From: Solimonas aquatica | GTDB lineage: Bacteria; Pseudomonadota; Gammaproteobacteria; Nevskiales; Nevskiaceae | NCBI RefSeq assembly: GCF_900111015.1 | Contig: NZ_FOFS01000013.1 | Location: 1-64,000 of the forward strand | Reading direction: 5' to 3' | DNA: 64,000 nucleotides | Part shown: piece by piece, positions 55,676 through 64,000 of the stretch | Numbering within the stretch: the stretch's first letter is position 1 | Layout of the letters: each line of letters begins with the position of its first letter | The notes under the pieces: model-generated | What the model was told of the DNA's origin: nothing | The model's database searches: none | What the model saw: the letters and a program-made list of their open reading frames with translations, nothing else | Translations under genes and position numbers: made by a program

Positions 55676-56601
55676 TCCGCCTGCCCCGCCACTTCGGGCG
55701 CGTTCACGCCGGTCCAGGCGCGGATTTCGGCTTCGTGGGCACGCACGATGCGGCGGCCTTCTTCGATGGCTTCGCCGGCGCGGTGAAAATCCATCAGGGC
55801 GAAATCTTCCAGGCGCGGTGACAGGGTGAGTTCGGGCGGATCGCCGGCCATGCGGCTGCGGGTGAGGCGGTCCTGCAGGATGTTGATGCTGGAGGCCACG
55901 GAGTCGAAGAAGCTGGGCGTCTCGTTGCTGCCGTGCAGATAGTCGGCGAGCTTGCGCCAGATGCTGCGGTTCCTTTCGTCCTGCGCCACCACCACCTGCT
56001 CGGCTTCCTTGAGGCTGGCCTTGGACATGTGCGCGCCGATCAACTGGGTGTTGAGGTTGATGGCGATCACCACGTCGGCGCCGAGGGCGCGGCAGGCCGA
56101 GACCGGCACCGGATTGACCAGACCACCGTCGAGCATCCAGCGGCCGTCGTGCTTCACCGGCGTGAAGATGCCGGGCATGGCGCAGGAGGCGCGCGCCGCG
56201 TCCCAGACCGGACCTTTGCTGATCCAGACTTCACGTCCGGATTTCATTTCGGTGGCCACGCTGACGAAGCGCTGGCTCACGTCTTCGATATTGGGATTGC
56301 GATGCTGTTCGTTGAAGAAGCCGAACAGGCGCTCGCCCTTCACGAAGCCGCCGGTCATGGTCAGGTCCATCAGCCGCACCACGTCGCGCACGCCCAGCTT
56401 GCGTACCCAGTCGGCGAATTCATTGAGCTGACCGGAGACATACACCGCGCCCACCAGCGCGCCGATGGAGGTGCCGGCCACCACTTCGGCGCGCACGCCC
56501 ATGGCTTCCAGTTCCTGAATCACGCCGATGTGCGACCAGCCGCGCGCCGAGCCGCTGCCCAGGGCCAGGCCGATCACGGGCTTGAGGTCTTCTGAATGCA
56601 T
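55666..56601 (-). CDS. Patatin-like phospholipase (RssA type)
   Basis: 311 aa. Oxyanion loop GSGSARGWSH, nucleophile Ser45 in AGTSIG, and catalytic Asp158 in MLDGGLVNPVP form the patatin dyad. It is similar in length to E. coli RssA. It hydrolyses acyl esters of phospholipids; no signal peptide. The ATG at 56601 begins at the fold; the open frame upstream is not supported by a ribosome site. Confidence 0.9.
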   Translation of the reverse strand: MHSEDLKPVIGLALGSGSARGWSHIGVIQELEAMGVRAEVVAGTSIGALVGAVYVSGQLNEFADWVRKLGVRDVVRLMDLTMTGGFVKGERLFGFFNEQHRNPNIEDVSQRFVSVATEMKSGREVWISKGPVWDAARASCAMPGIFTPVKHDGRWMLDGGLVNPVPVSACRALGADVVIAINLNTQLIGAHMSKASLKEAEQVVVAQDERNRSIWRKLADYLHGSNETPSFFDSVASSINILQDRLTRSRMAGDPPELTLSPRLEDFALMDFHRAGEAIEEGRRIVRAHEAEIRAWTGVNAPEVAGQAESG

Positions 56602-56795
56602 GCCAAAGGGCCTTGTGTATCGATGAGTGGGGGATGATGGCAGCTTGAGACTGAATGATGGCGGCATCGGTTCAGTGGCTGCAGCGCCTGGTTTTGCCGC
56701 GCAAGCTGCGGGCCAGCATGGGACAGCGCAGCTTGGCGAGGTCGCGATGGCGGGTTACGGCGCTGCGCGCCTGCCTCGCCCCTACGGTTTGCTTG

Positions 56796-56880
56796 TCATA
56801 CCCGCGCAAGCGGGCATCCAGTGCGCGGTATGAGGCGAGTGTTGCAACTGATCGCTGCCCCCCGCTTGCGCGGGAATGAC
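56796..56880. repeat. Inverted pair of GTCATTCCCGC-type palindromes
   Basis: GTCATACCCGC-GCAA-GCGGGCAT (56796-56816) and, inverted, CCCGC-TTGC-GCGGGAATGAC (56861-56880). They face each other in the gap between the patatin and DNA polymerase IV genes. Same family as 18132, 20729 and 30216. The rest of 56602-56918 has no gene that I can support; it includes a GGCGGGTTACG motif at about 56754. Confidence 0.65.
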
Positions 56881-56918
56881 GGGGGGCAGCGGGCAAGCCC
56901 GCGCCTGCGCGCGCGCGT

Positions 56919-57977
56919 TCAGATCAGCAGGCTCTGCTGCGGCGCTTCGACAGGATCGAAGAAATTGCTCAGGCCCACGCCCACCAGGCGATAGCGCGTC
57001 TGCTCCGGTTCCTCCACGCGCTCGCGCAGATCCAGAGCGATGCGCGTCAGCGTCTCGACATCGGCCGGCGGCTCGCGCGGCGTGGCGCTGCGGGTGAGGA
57101 TGCGGAACTCGCGGGTCTTGAGCTTGAGCACCACGGTGCGCGCCACGCGCCCGCTCTTGCGCGCGCCCTCCCAGGTCTTCACCGCCAGCCGGCGGATGTG
57201 CGGCTCCAGTGCGGACAGCGGCAGGTCCTGTTCGAAGGTGTCTTCGGCGGAGACGGACTGCGTGGGGCGGTCGCTGCATACCGGATGAGAGTCGATGCCC
57301 TGCGCCAGCTCGGCCAGACGCGTGCCGTAGCGGCCGAAACGTTCCTGCAGCTCGGCCAGGCTGCGCGCGCGCAGCTCGCCCACGGTGCGCACGCCCAGCT
57401 CCGCGAGCCGGCCTTCCATCACCTTGCCCACGCCGGGCAGGCGCGCCACCGGCAGCGGCTCCAGGAACTCCAGCACCTGATGCGGGCGGATCACGAACAG
57501 ACCATCGGGCTTGCGCCAGTCAGAGGCGATCTTGGCCAGGAACTTGTTGGGCGCCACGCCGGCCGAGGCGGTGAGCTGCAGCTCCTCGCGGATGTGCGCG
57601 CGGATGGCTTGCGCCACCTCGGTGGCGGTGGCGAGCTGCTGCTTGTTCTCGCTCACGTCCAGATAAGCCTCGTCCAGCGACAAGGGCTCCACCAGATCGG
57701 TGTGCTGCAGGAAGATCGCGCGCACCGCGCGCGAGACCGCGCGGTAGCGTGTGAAGTCCGGCGGCACGAACACCGCTTCCGGACACAGACGCTCGGCGCG
57801 CAGCGCCGGCATCGCCGAACGCACCCCGTAGCGTCGTGCCTCGTAACTGGCGGCGCAAACCACCGAACGCGCGCCGCGCCAGGCCACCACCACCGGGCGG
57901 CCGCGCAGGCTGGGGTCGTCGCGCTGCTCCACGGAGGCGTAAAACGCGTCCATGTCCACGTGGATGATCTTGCGCAC
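56919..57977 (-). CDS. dinB: DNA polymerase IV (Y-family translesion polymerase)
   Basis: 352 aa from a GTG start, which gives the standard N-terminus VRKIIHVDMDAFYASVEQRD and the same length as E. coli DinB. Metal-binding residues Asp8 (DMDAF) and Asp102/Glu103 (LSLDEAYLD) are present, as are the PxNKFLAKIASDWRKPDG helix-hairpin-helix region and the little-finger domain. The C-terminal tail QQSLLI resembles a clamp-binding motif (QxSLF/L). It copies damaged DNA. An in-frame GTG (57989) and ATG (58082) upstream are possible but add residues outside the family. Confidence 0.94.
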   Translation of the reverse strand: MRKIIHVDMDAFYASVEQRDDPSLRGRPVVVAWRGARSVVCAASYEARRYGVRSAMPALRAERLCPEAVFVPPDFTRYRAVSRAVRAIFLQHTDLVEPLSLDEAYLDVSENKQQLATATEVAQAIRAHIREELQLTASAGVAPNKFLAKIASDWRKPDGLFVIRPHQVLEFLEPLPVARLPGVGKVMEGRLAELGVRTVGELRARSLAELQERFGRYGTRLAELAQGIDSHPVCSDRPTQSVSAEDTFEQDLPLSALEPHIRRLAVKTWEGARKSGRVARTVVLKLKTREFRILTRSATPREPPADVETLTRIALDLRERVEEPEQTRYRLVGVGLSNFFDPVEAPQQSLLI

Positions 57978-58138
57978 GAGCGGGTTCACCGGAACAATCG
58001 GGCTTGATCGGCTTTGGACGGGACGCTGCGCATCGCGCGACTGTAGCGAAGCGGCGGCAATCCGGCAGCCCTTTTCATTCATCGCCGGTCCATGCACAAA
58101 CCGGCATATCGAGCCGACCCAGGTACCACCGAACCCTC

Positions 58139-59188
58139 ATGCCCTCCGCCACGACGCCGATCAACCTCCTGCGCCTGTGCTGCGCCATGCCGCTGCTGCT
58201 GGTTTGCGCTCTGGCCCGCGCACAGCCGGCCACGCCGCCGGCCGCCGAAACCCCAGCAGAAGCGCCAGCAGAAGCCCCAGCAGAAACTGCCAAGCCGACG
58301 CTGGCCGAGCGCGTCGATCAGACCAGCAGCCGCATCGAGAACATGCTGGAGCGCAGCTCGCACTGGGTGGATGATCTGTTCAGCTCGGAGGCGCAGCGGC
58401 CGCTGAAGCCGGCCAAGAAGCCCTACGGCACGCTGGAGATCAGCGACAACTGGTCGCAGTTCTACGGCAACCGCCCGCGCGTGCGCTTCGATGCACGCGT
58501 GGACCTGCCGGCGCTGCAGAACCGCCTGTCCGGCTTCATCGGTCGCAATGACGACGAGGATTTCATCCGCGACCGCTCCGACAACAGCCTGCTGCGCTCG
58601 CGCTTCCCGCGCGTGGAGACGCAGGACCAGTGGCTGGCCGGCCTGGGCTATTCCCTGCCCAGCAATGACGTCTGGTGGGCGGACTTCCGGGTGGGCGTGC
58701 ACCGCATCGTCGGCACCGAGCTGTTCGTGCAGGCGCGCGGCCATTACAACGCCTATGCCGACTCGCTGAATCTGATCCATCTGCGCGCCACGCCGTTCTG
58801 GACCTCGCGCCAGGGCCTGGGCTTCACCACCGGCGCCGACTACAGCCACGTCTTCAGCGAGCGCCTGCTGTTCCGCTGGGGCAACATCGGCACCGTCTCC
58901 GAACACCGTCAGGGTCTGGACTGGCGCAGCACCTGGACGCTGTACCAGGCGGTGGGCCAGTACGCGGGCCTGGCTTATGAACTGTTCGTGCGCGGCGAGA
59001 CCGGCGACGACGTGCCCCTGCACGAATACGGCCTGCGCACCACCTTCCGCCACCCCCTGCTGGCACGCCGCCTCTACGGCGAATGGGTGGTCGGCTACAG
59101 CTATCCGCGCGAGGACGTGACGGACCGGCGCGACGGTTCGGTGCAGGTGGGCGTGGGCGTGGAGATGCCCTTCGGCAAGCGGCCGTGA
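58139..59188 (+). CDS. Outer-membrane beta-barrel-type protein with Ala/Pro/Glu-rich linker
   Basis: 349 aa. Signal peptide about 1-28 (LLRLCCAMPLLLVCALARA), then a repetitive AEAPAEAPAE linker (about 35-50), a helical stretch, and from about 95 on many amphipathic beta strands (YGTLEISDNWSQFYG, WWADFRVGVHRIVG, LFVQARGHYNAYA) ending in VQVGVGVEMPF, like an outer-membrane barrel. I do not recognise the exact family. Its stop is followed 26 bp later by the palindromic element at 59209. Confidence 0.78.
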   Translation: MPSATTPINLLRLCCAMPLLLVCALARAQPATPPAAETPAEAPAEAPAETAKPTLAERVDQTSSRIENMLERSSHWVDDLFSSEAQRPLKPAKKPYGTLEISDNWSQFYGNRPRVRFDARVDLPALQNRLSGFIGRNDDEDFIRDRSDNSLLRSRFPRVETQDQWLAGLGYSLPSNDVWWADFRVGVHRIVGTELFVQARGHYNAYADSLNLIHLRATPFWTSRQGLGFTTGADYSHVFSERLLFRWGNIGTVSEHRQGLDWRSTWTLYQAVGQYAGLAYELFVRGETGDDVPLHEYGLRTTFRHPLLARRLYGEWVVGYSYPREDVTDRRDGSVQVGVGVEMPFGKRP

Positions 59189-59208
59189 GCGCGTGGCAAT
59201 GCTCTGAG

Positions 59209-59366
59209 AGCTTGCTGAAAAACGCCATCCCTGGCGTTTTTCAGGTCGCTACGGAAAAGCGCGGTTTTCCTACGCTCCCGGCCATCAAGCGCTTGCGCGC
59301 TTGATGGCCGTTGGCACCTCCATGTGCCAAGCACAGCGTGCCGAAAACGTCGTTTTTCAGCACGCT
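59209..59366. repeat. MITE-like palindromic element with 16-bp terminal inverted repeats
   Basis: The ends AGCTTGCTGAAAAACG (59209-59224) and the reverse complement of 59351-59366 (AGCGTGCTGAAAAACG) match at 15 of 16 bases. Inside are three further perfect hairpins: CTGAAAAACGCC/GGCGTTTTTCAG (59215-59244), GGCCATCAAGCGC/GCGCTTGATGGCC (59280-59309) and TTGGCAC/GTGCCAA (59311-59330). No gene is present. The first hairpin with its T-run could terminate the preceding gene. Confidence 0.75.
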
Positions 59367-59443
59367 GCTAAACTGCCCGGATGCGGAACCCTCGCAGCCC
59401 TGCGGCGGTCTGCCACCTCATATAACGAATGCTGGAGAGCTTC

Positions 59444-59698
59444 ATGTCCGTGACCGCCCGCTCGCTTCTTCTGGCCAGCTTCGCCACGCTCAGCGCCTGC
59501 GCCGGCACGCCGGTGGCCGACGCCGGGCTGCGCTGCGCCGGGCGCTGCGAGACGCACGAGGACGGTTACCAGTGGGCTCAGAGCGGCACCCTGTCCGATC
59601 CCAAGCAGTGCGAGGGCTATAGCCTCGAATTCACGCGCGGCTGCAAGGACGCGGTAAACGACTTCAGCCAGATGCGTCCGTACTCGCAGGGACTGTAA
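59444..59698 (+). CDS. Small cysteine-rich lipoprotein of unknown function
   Basis: 84 aa from an ATG with GGAG 6 bp upstream. Lipoprotein signal peptide with lipobox LSAC (lipidated Cys19). The mature part has four more Cys (RCAGRCETHEDGYQW, KQCEGYS, RGCKDA) that could form two disulfides. It has no assigned family that I recognise. It lies 67 bp before the cytochrome pair and may be expressed with it. Confidence 0.7.
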   Translation: MSVTARSLLLASFATLSACAGTPVADAGLRCAGRCETHEDGYQWAQSGTLSDPKQCEGYSLEFTRGCKDAVNDFSQMRPYSQGL

Positions 59699-59765
59699 GG
59701 TCTGTGTCCCTTGCACGGCCGCCACCGCGCCCTGCGGCCGCTTGAACACCCGGGAGTCGCCACCA

Positions 59766-60443
59766 ATGCGCGTGCTCGCAGCTGCGGTACTGAGCCTGCT
59801 GCTGGCCAGCGCCGCCGCGCAGGCGCAGGACCAGGCCATGGCCGAGCGTCTCAAGCCCTGCGCCGCCTGTCATGGCGAAGGCGGGCATTCGCGCGACGAG
59901 GTCTATTACCCCTCCATCGCCGGCAAGCCGCAGGGCTATCTGCAGCAGCAGCTGCGCAATTTCCGCGAAGGCCGCCGCCACAACACCGTGATGGCCGAGC
60001 TGCTGGCGCCGCTGTCCGATGACTATCTGCGCGCCATCGCCGCCTACTACGCCCAGCAGCCGCCCACGCTCGCCGCCCGCGAGCCGGTGGCCGATGCCGC
60101 GCTGCTGGCGCGCGGCGCGAAGCTGGTGCGCGAAGGCGATGCCGCACGCCAGCTGCCGGCCTGCAGCCGCTGTCATGGCGGGCAGCTGGCCGGCGTGCAG
60201 CCGGCCATCCCGAGCCTTGCCGGCCTGGGCCGCGACTATCTTTCCGCGCAGCTCGGCGCCTGGCGCAGCGGCGTGCGTCAGGCGCTGGCGCCGGACTGCA
60301 TGGCGCAGATCGCACGCAAGCTCGACGAGGCCGAGATCAACGCGCTCAGCGCCTACATCGCGGCGCTGCCGGTGAACGCACAGACGCGGCCGGCCGAACA
60401 TCCGGACGGCAAGCTGCCGCTGGACTGCGGGAGTGTGCCGTGA
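59766..60443 (+). CDS. Diheme cytochrome c (c4-like)
   Basis: 225 aa. Signal peptide about 1-21 (ends AAAQA). Two CxxCH sites, C32AACH36 and C133SRCH137, each in one c-type domain, as in cytochrome c4. VMAEL and DCMAQI supply candidate axial Met ligands. It carries electrons in the periplasm. The ATG at 59766 has GGGAG 9 bp upstream. The stop overlaps the GTG of the next gene (GTGA), so the two cytochromes are made together. Confidence 0.92.
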   Translation: MRVLAAAVLSLLLASAAAQAQDQAMAERLKPCAACHGEGGHSRDEVYYPSIAGKPQGYLQQQLRNFREGRRHNTVMAELLAPLSDDYLRAIAAYYAQQPPTLAAREPVADAALLARGAKLVREGDAARQLPACSRCHGGQLAGVQPAIPSLAGLGRDYLSAQLGAWRSGVRQALAPDCMAQIARKLDEAEINALSAYIAALPVNAQTRPAEHPDGKLPLDCGSVP

Positions 60444-61696
60444 AGCGCTGCTGGCTCTGTCGCGCCGGTCTGCTCCTGCTGCTGCTCAGCGCCGCGCTGT
60501 GGCTGTACTGGCCGGCCTTGTATCGCCCGGCGATTGCCGACAGCGTGCTGCCGATGAGTCCTGCGCAGATCGAGCGCGGCGCCTATCTGGCGCGCGCCGG
60601 CAACTGCATCGCCTGCCACACGCAGCCCGGTGCGCCCGAGTACAGCGGCGGACGGCGCATCGCCACGCCCTTCGGCGATGTCTACAGCAGCAATCTCACG
60701 CCGGATGTGGACACCGGCCTGGGCGCCTGGCGCGCGGCCGACTTCTACCGCGCCCTGCACGAAGGCCGCTCGCGCGACGGCCGCCTGCTCACGCCGGCCT
60801 TTCCCTATCCCAATTACACGCGCATCACGCGCGCCGACAGCGACGCGCTGCTGGCCTATCTGCGCACGCTGCCGCCGGTGCGTCGCGCACCACGCGCCGC
60901 CGAGCTGCGCTTTCCTTACAACACGAGCTTGGCGCTGCAGCTCTGGCGACGCCTGTACTTCCGGCCTGCTGAGTTCGCGGCCGATGCGCAGCGCAGCGCC
61001 AGCTGGAACCGCGGCGCGTATCTGGTGGATGGTCTGGGCCATTGCAATGCCTGTCATGCGCGGCGCGACTGGCTGGGCGGCGTGCGCGATTCACGCGCCT
61101 ATGCCGGCGGCGAGATCGCCGGCCTGGACTGGGAAGCGCTGCCGCTGACACGCGAACCGCCGCTGGACGATGCGCAGGCCGGCGAATGGCTGGCGCTGCT
61201 GAGCAGCGGCGTGTCGCAGCGCCATGCCGTGAGCGGGCCGATGGCCGAGGTGGTGTTTCACAGCCTGCAATACCTGCACCGCGAAGACCTGGCGGCGATG
61301 ATCGAATATCTGCGCAGCCTGCCGGGCGAAGCACAGACGCCGAAGCCCGATCGCATCAATGCGCGTCTGCTGCAGACGCTGCAGCAGCGCGGCGAGCAGG
61401 TGTATGGCGAGCACTGCGCGGACTGTCATGGCGAGCAGGGCGAAGGCAAGCCTTCGCACTATCCGGCGCTGGCGGGCAGTCGCCTGCTGGGCAGTCCGTC
61501 ACCGGCCAATGCCATCCGCATCGTGCTTTATGGCGGCTATCCACCGAGCACGGCCGCCAATCCCATGCCCTACGGCATGCCGCCGTTCCGGCCGCAGCTG
61601 CGTGATGAGGATGTGGCAGCGGTGCTGACGTATGTGCGTTCGGCCTGGGGCAATCAGGCGGGAGCGGTGTTGCCGGCGCAGGTGGCGAAGCGCTAG
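60440..61696 (+). CDS. Triheme cytochrome c (alcohol/sugar dehydrogenase cytochrome-subunit type)
   Basis: 418 aa, GTG start with GGGAG 6 bp upstream. An N-terminal hydrophobic segment (about 8-26) is an anchor or signal. Three heme sites: C56IACH60, C202NACH206 and C326ADCH330, one per domain, as in the cytochrome subunits of membrane-bound PQQ- or flavin-alcohol/gluconate dehydrogenases. No dehydrogenase subunit is encoded next to it. It probably passes electrons from a periplasmic dehydrogenase to the c4-like partner or to quinone/oxidase. Confidence 0.92.
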   Translation: MKRCWLCRAGLLLLLLSAALWLYWPALYRPAIADSVLPMSPAQIERGAYLARAGNCIACHTQPGAPEYSGGRRIATPFGDVYSSNLTPDVDTGLGAWRAADFYRALHEGRSRDGRLLTPAFPYPNYTRITRADSDALLAYLRTLPPVRRAPRAAELRFPYNTSLALQLWRRLYFRPAEFAADAQRSASWNRGAYLVDGLGHCNACHARRDWLGGVRDSRAYAGGEIAGLDWEALPLTREPPLDDAQAGEWLALLSSGVSQRHAVSGPMAEVVFHSLQYLHREDLAAMIEYLRSLPGEAQTPKPDRINARLLQTLQQRGEQVYGEHCADCHGEQGEGKPSHYPALAGSRLLGSPSPANAIRIVLYGGYPPSTAANPMPYGMPPFRPQLRDEDVAAVLTYVRSAWGNQAGAVLPAQVAKR

Positions 61697-61785
61697 CGGC
61701 GCGGCATCGTGTCTGCGAAGACTGCTGAGATGCTTGACCGTTGGTAGATTCGCGGCGTTGCGGTGTCGTCTGGCGCCTCAGATTC

Positions 61786-62480
61786 AGCTGTTTTTTTCTT
61801 GGTTTTTTCTCGATCTATTGGCTTCTTCCGCCGCCCTCCGGCGGCGGCGGCAGAAGCTCCCCCGTAGGTCGCTTCTGCTCTCTTTGCTTGTGCAAAGAGA
61901 AGTAAGCAAGAGAAAGCACACCCCAGCTCCGGCTGCGCGCGCTTGCTGGCGCAAGCGCCCTTCGCTGTGCAACGTGCTCGGGGCCGTTGCAGACACGCCA
62001 TCCTGGCGTGGCTGCTCTTTCGCCGGATTTCCATGTCCGGCTCTCCCCTGCGCTCGTCGCACAGCTCAGCGCCAGAGACGGGGACCCCAACATCAAAAGC
62101 AACAGCGTAGCGACGCTCCGTGCTCAAAGCTGCTATTGCTGTTGCCGTGGCTTTGCTTTTAAACCCCCTTTGCCTCGCACCGAGCAGCGCAGCGAGCGCA
62201 GCGGGAGAATCGAACAGGAAGTTCGATTCAGTTGCAGCCGCGCCAGGGATGGCGCGTCTGCAACGGCCCCGAGCACGCGAGCAGCGCAGGCTGCCGCCGC
62301 CGCGACAGCGGCGACGGATGCGAGGCGTAGGGCGTGCTTTCTCTTGGGTACTTCTCTTTGCACGAGCAAAGAGAAGTACCTCGGGCGCCGAAGGGCGCAC
62401 GAAACCAAGGCCGGATCAGGCAACAGCCCAAGCAGCAACAGCAAAACCCTGGCGGGTTACGTCGCTCGCGCGCCTAAGCC
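61786..62480. repeat. Large palindromic dispersed element, copy B
   Basis: Same orientation and layout as 10329-11058. Shared long stretches include TGTGCAACGTGCTCGGGGCC, ATGTCCGGCTCTCCCCTGCG and GAACAGGAAGTTCGATTCAG. The arms are mutually complementary over most of their length. The core (62095-62160) is inverted relative to copy A. It fills the gap between the triheme cytochrome and nitH genes. No gene is supported; short frames inside are by-products of the arms. Confidence 0.88.
62095..62160 (-). repeat. Core of palindromic element B (inverted relative to copy A)
   Basis: A 66-bp core bounded by AAAAGC and GCTTTT. Its reverse complement aligns with the core of copy A (10661-10715), apart from a few-base insertions and scattered substitutions. 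The flanking arms outside it align with copy A in the forward direction. Confidence 0.75.
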
Positions 62481-62508
62481 TCTCGACCGTACAGCCGCCC
62501 GCCACGCC

Positions 62509-63780
62509 TCAGGCAGCGCGCCGACCCACTTGCAGCTCGATGGCATTCATCAGATACGCCGCGTCCTGCCCCACATCGGCAAAACGCCCGGAGCCCCAGG
62601 TGTTCTGCCAGGGCAGGCCCAGGAAATACAGACCGCTGACCGGCGTGATGCCGCGCCGGTGCACCGGCTGACCACGACCGTCGAAGACCGGCGCTTCCAG
62701 CCAGCGGTAGTCACTGGTGAAACCGATCGACCAGATCACGCTGCCGATGCCCGCCTCGCGATAGTCCAGCGCGGTGATTTCCGCCTCCGGCTGCCAGACC
62801 GGCACATAGGGCGGCTCGACCGGGGCCTCGATGCCCTTGGCGGCGATGTACTGATCGATGCTGGCGCGGATCGCCAGATAGCTCTCGTCGGCACGATCCA
62901 GATTGCGGCGCAGGTCAGGCTCGAAGTGAACCTCGCTGCCGCACACATCGGCAAAGCGTCCGTAGAGCTTCATGCCCTCCACTGCGAAACGGCGCAGATC
63001 GATCTCGCGGCCACCGTCGCGGCCGGTGAGATAGTGATTGGTCTTCTCGCGTACCGTCTCCTTCTGCGGATGATCCTCGTAGGCAATCGCGTAGTAGCCG
63101 GATTCGGTGAGCCAGTCGGTGACCTCGCGGCCGCGATACACGCGCGGCGAACGCGGCGCAGTGCCCACGGCCAGATGCACCTGGCGTCCGGCCAGATGCA
63201 GGTCCTCGGCGATCTGACAGCCCGACTGCCCGGTGCCCACCACCAGCACCGCGCCCGGCGGCAGCTGCTGCGGATTGCGATACAGCGAGGAATGCAGCTG
63301 CGCGACGGACGCCGGCAGCCGTTCGGCGGCGCGCGGAATGATCGGCAGCTGATAACCGCCGGTGGCAATCACCACCTGCTGCGCCTGATAGTCGCCGGCA
63401 CTGGTCTTCAGCTCGAAGCCGCCCTGCTTGAGCGGACGCAGGCGCTGCACGTCCACGCCCTCCAGCAGCGGCGGATTGAAGGACGCGACATACGCATCCA
63501 GGTAGGCGACGATCTCATCCTTGAGCATGAAGCCCTGCGGATCATCGCCGGCATAGGGAAAGCCCGGCAGACGGCACTGCCAGTTGGGCGTCACCAGGCA
63601 GAAGGAATCCCAGCGCGACTCGCGCCACTCGTTTGCCGCGCGCTTGCGCTCGAACACGCGATGCTCGATGCCGTGCTGCTTGAGATGCCAGCTGATGGCC
63701 AGGCCCGCCTGTCCGCCGCCGATCACGGCGACCGGAATATGCCTGACGCCGGTCTCGGCGCCACTGAACTTCAGATTCAT
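62509..63780 (-). CDS. nitH: FAD-dependent oxidoreductase of the MSMEG_0569 family (Nit1C cluster)
   Basis: 423 aa from an ATG with AGGAG 6 bp upstream; an ATG six codons earlier is less well placed. FAD motif GGGQAG (21-26), a second Rossmann motif VGTGQSG, and the family hallmarks [20 protein letters not shown] and [20 protein letters not shown] recognise it as the flavoprotein of the conserved seven-gene Nit1C cluster, which also has a nitrilase, a radical SAM protein and an AIR-synthase-like protein and has been linked to cyanide assimilation. The rest of the cluster would lie right of the window. Confidence 0.85.
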   Translation of the reverse strand: MNLKFSGAETGVRHIPVAVIGGGQAGLAISWHLKQHGIEHRVFERKRAANEWRESRWDSFCLVTPNWQCRLPGFPYAGDDPQGFMLKDEIVAYLDAYVASFNPPLLEGVDVQRLRPLKQGGFELKTSAGDYQAQQVVIATGGYQLPIIPRAAERLPASVAQLHSSLYRNPQQLPPGAVLVVGTGQSGCQIAEDLHLAGRQVHLAVGTAPRSPRVYRGREVTDWLTESGYYAIAYEDHPQKETVREKTNHYLTGRDGGREIDLRRFAVEGMKLYGRFADVCGSEVHFEPDLRRNLDRADESYLAIRASIDQYIAAKGIEAPVEPPYVPVWQPEAEITALDYREAGIGSVIWSIGFTSDYRWLEAPVFDGRGQPVHRRGITPVSGLYFLGLPWQNTWGSGRFADVGQDAAYLMNAIELQVGRRAA

Positions 63781-63802
63781 CTCGCGCTCCTGCGACATGG
63801 CC

Positions 63803-64000
63803 TCAGACCCCGAAAGCTTCGACGGTCACCGTGGATTGCGGCGGGTACTGCTGGGCGCGGCGCTCGATCTCGGCGATCTGCGCCAGCGCATGCCCGCAGC
63901 CATAGCCGTACTTCTGCGCGACGCGCTCGCTGGCGTGGAGCAGCGCGTCGCGGCTGCGCTGCACGAACTCATCGCGGGCATAGGCCTGCTGCAGCACGAA
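63803..64000 (-). CDS. nitG: MSMEG_0570-family small protein (Nit1C cluster), 5' truncated by the window edge
   Basis: The C-terminal 65 residues of a small protein; the frame is open to base 64000, so the start is outside. FVQRSRDALLHASERVAQKY followed by GYGCGHALAQIAEIE matches the end of the roughly 100-aa family called nitrogen-starvation response protein, which always sits next to the flavoprotein in Nit1C clusters. The stop is 4 bp before the nearest ATG of nitH. Its biochemical role is not established. Confidence 0.75.
   Translation of the reverse strand, partial: FVLQQAYARDEFVQRSRDALLHASERVAQKYGYGCGHALAQIAEIERRAQQYPPQSTVTVEAFGV

Noticed and set aside
61632-62671. Open frames within palindromic element B
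   Set aside because: Same reasoning as copy A; the frames read through hairpin arms and lack ribosome sites and domains.

Overview
The window is high-G+C bacterial DNA, densely packed with genes. The gene families (cytochrome c4-like protein, DinB, OPT transporter, Nit1C-type genes, Rieske/BVMO/P450 catabolic enzymes) and the style of the intergenic palindromic repeats suggest a gammaproteobacterium near Nevskiales (Solimonadaceae) or Xanthomonadales. That placement is inference from gene content; no rRNA or other marker is present. No tRNA, rRNA, CRISPR array or transposase gene was seen.

Left part (1-15400, plus strand): the end of a secondary-lipid or polyketide synthase locus. A PfaA-like protein (tandem ACPs, KR, DH) runs in from the left edge. 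It is followed by a KS-AT-DH-phosphopantetheinyl transferase megasynthase, an alkaline-phosphatase-superfamily phosphodiesterase, two paralogous left-handed beta-helix acyltransferases, a stand-alone ACP, an alpha/beta hydrolase and a double CoA-transferase fusion. The two acyltransferases are separated by a large palindromic non-coding element.

Middle (15409-31590): acyl-CoA and redox genes (SDR, CaiB-type CoA transferase, DUF1330 protein, old-yellow-enzyme, double hot-dog dehydratase, acyl-CoA ligase) read leftward from a divergent IclR regulator. Next come an SDR, an alpha/beta hydrolase, a nucleoside-diphosphate-sugar-epimerase-like protein, a hemerythrin, a Rieske oxygenase divergent from a P450cam-like P450, and an amidohydrolase.

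Catabolic array (31659-48889, minus strand): fourteen genes in one direction, several translationally coupled. They are carboxymuconolactone-decarboxylase-like protein, acyl-CoA ligase, SDR, flavin reductase, IclR regulator, NHL/SMP-30 propeller, SDR, Rieske oxygenase, TauD-type dioxygenase, Baeyer-Villiger monooxygenase, a second Rieske oxygenase, double hot-dog dehydratase, ThDP-dependent lyase and aldehyde dehydrogenase. Together they look like an oxidative pathway that hydroxylates a cyclic or terpenoid-like substrate, opens a ketone through a lactone, cleaves a 2-oxo acid to an aldehyde and feeds CoA-linked degradation. The substrate cannot be read from the sequence.

Right part (49097-64000): small membrane proteins (DoxX-like, double TM2), an OPT-family transporter, a tandemly duplicated secreted protein, aldo/keto reductase, alpha/beta hydrolase, patatin phospholipase, DNA polymerase IV, an outer-membrane-type protein, a small lipoprotein, and a diheme plus triheme cytochrome c pair. 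A second copy of the palindromic element follows. The right edge carries the end of a Nit1C-type (nitrilase/cyanide assimilation) operon: nitH and part of nitG.

The most unusual non-coding feature is the pair of ~0.65-0.73 kb palindromic elements at ~10.33-11.06 kb and ~61.79-62.48 kb. Their arms lie in the same orientation, but the ~55-66 bp cores are inverted relative to each other.
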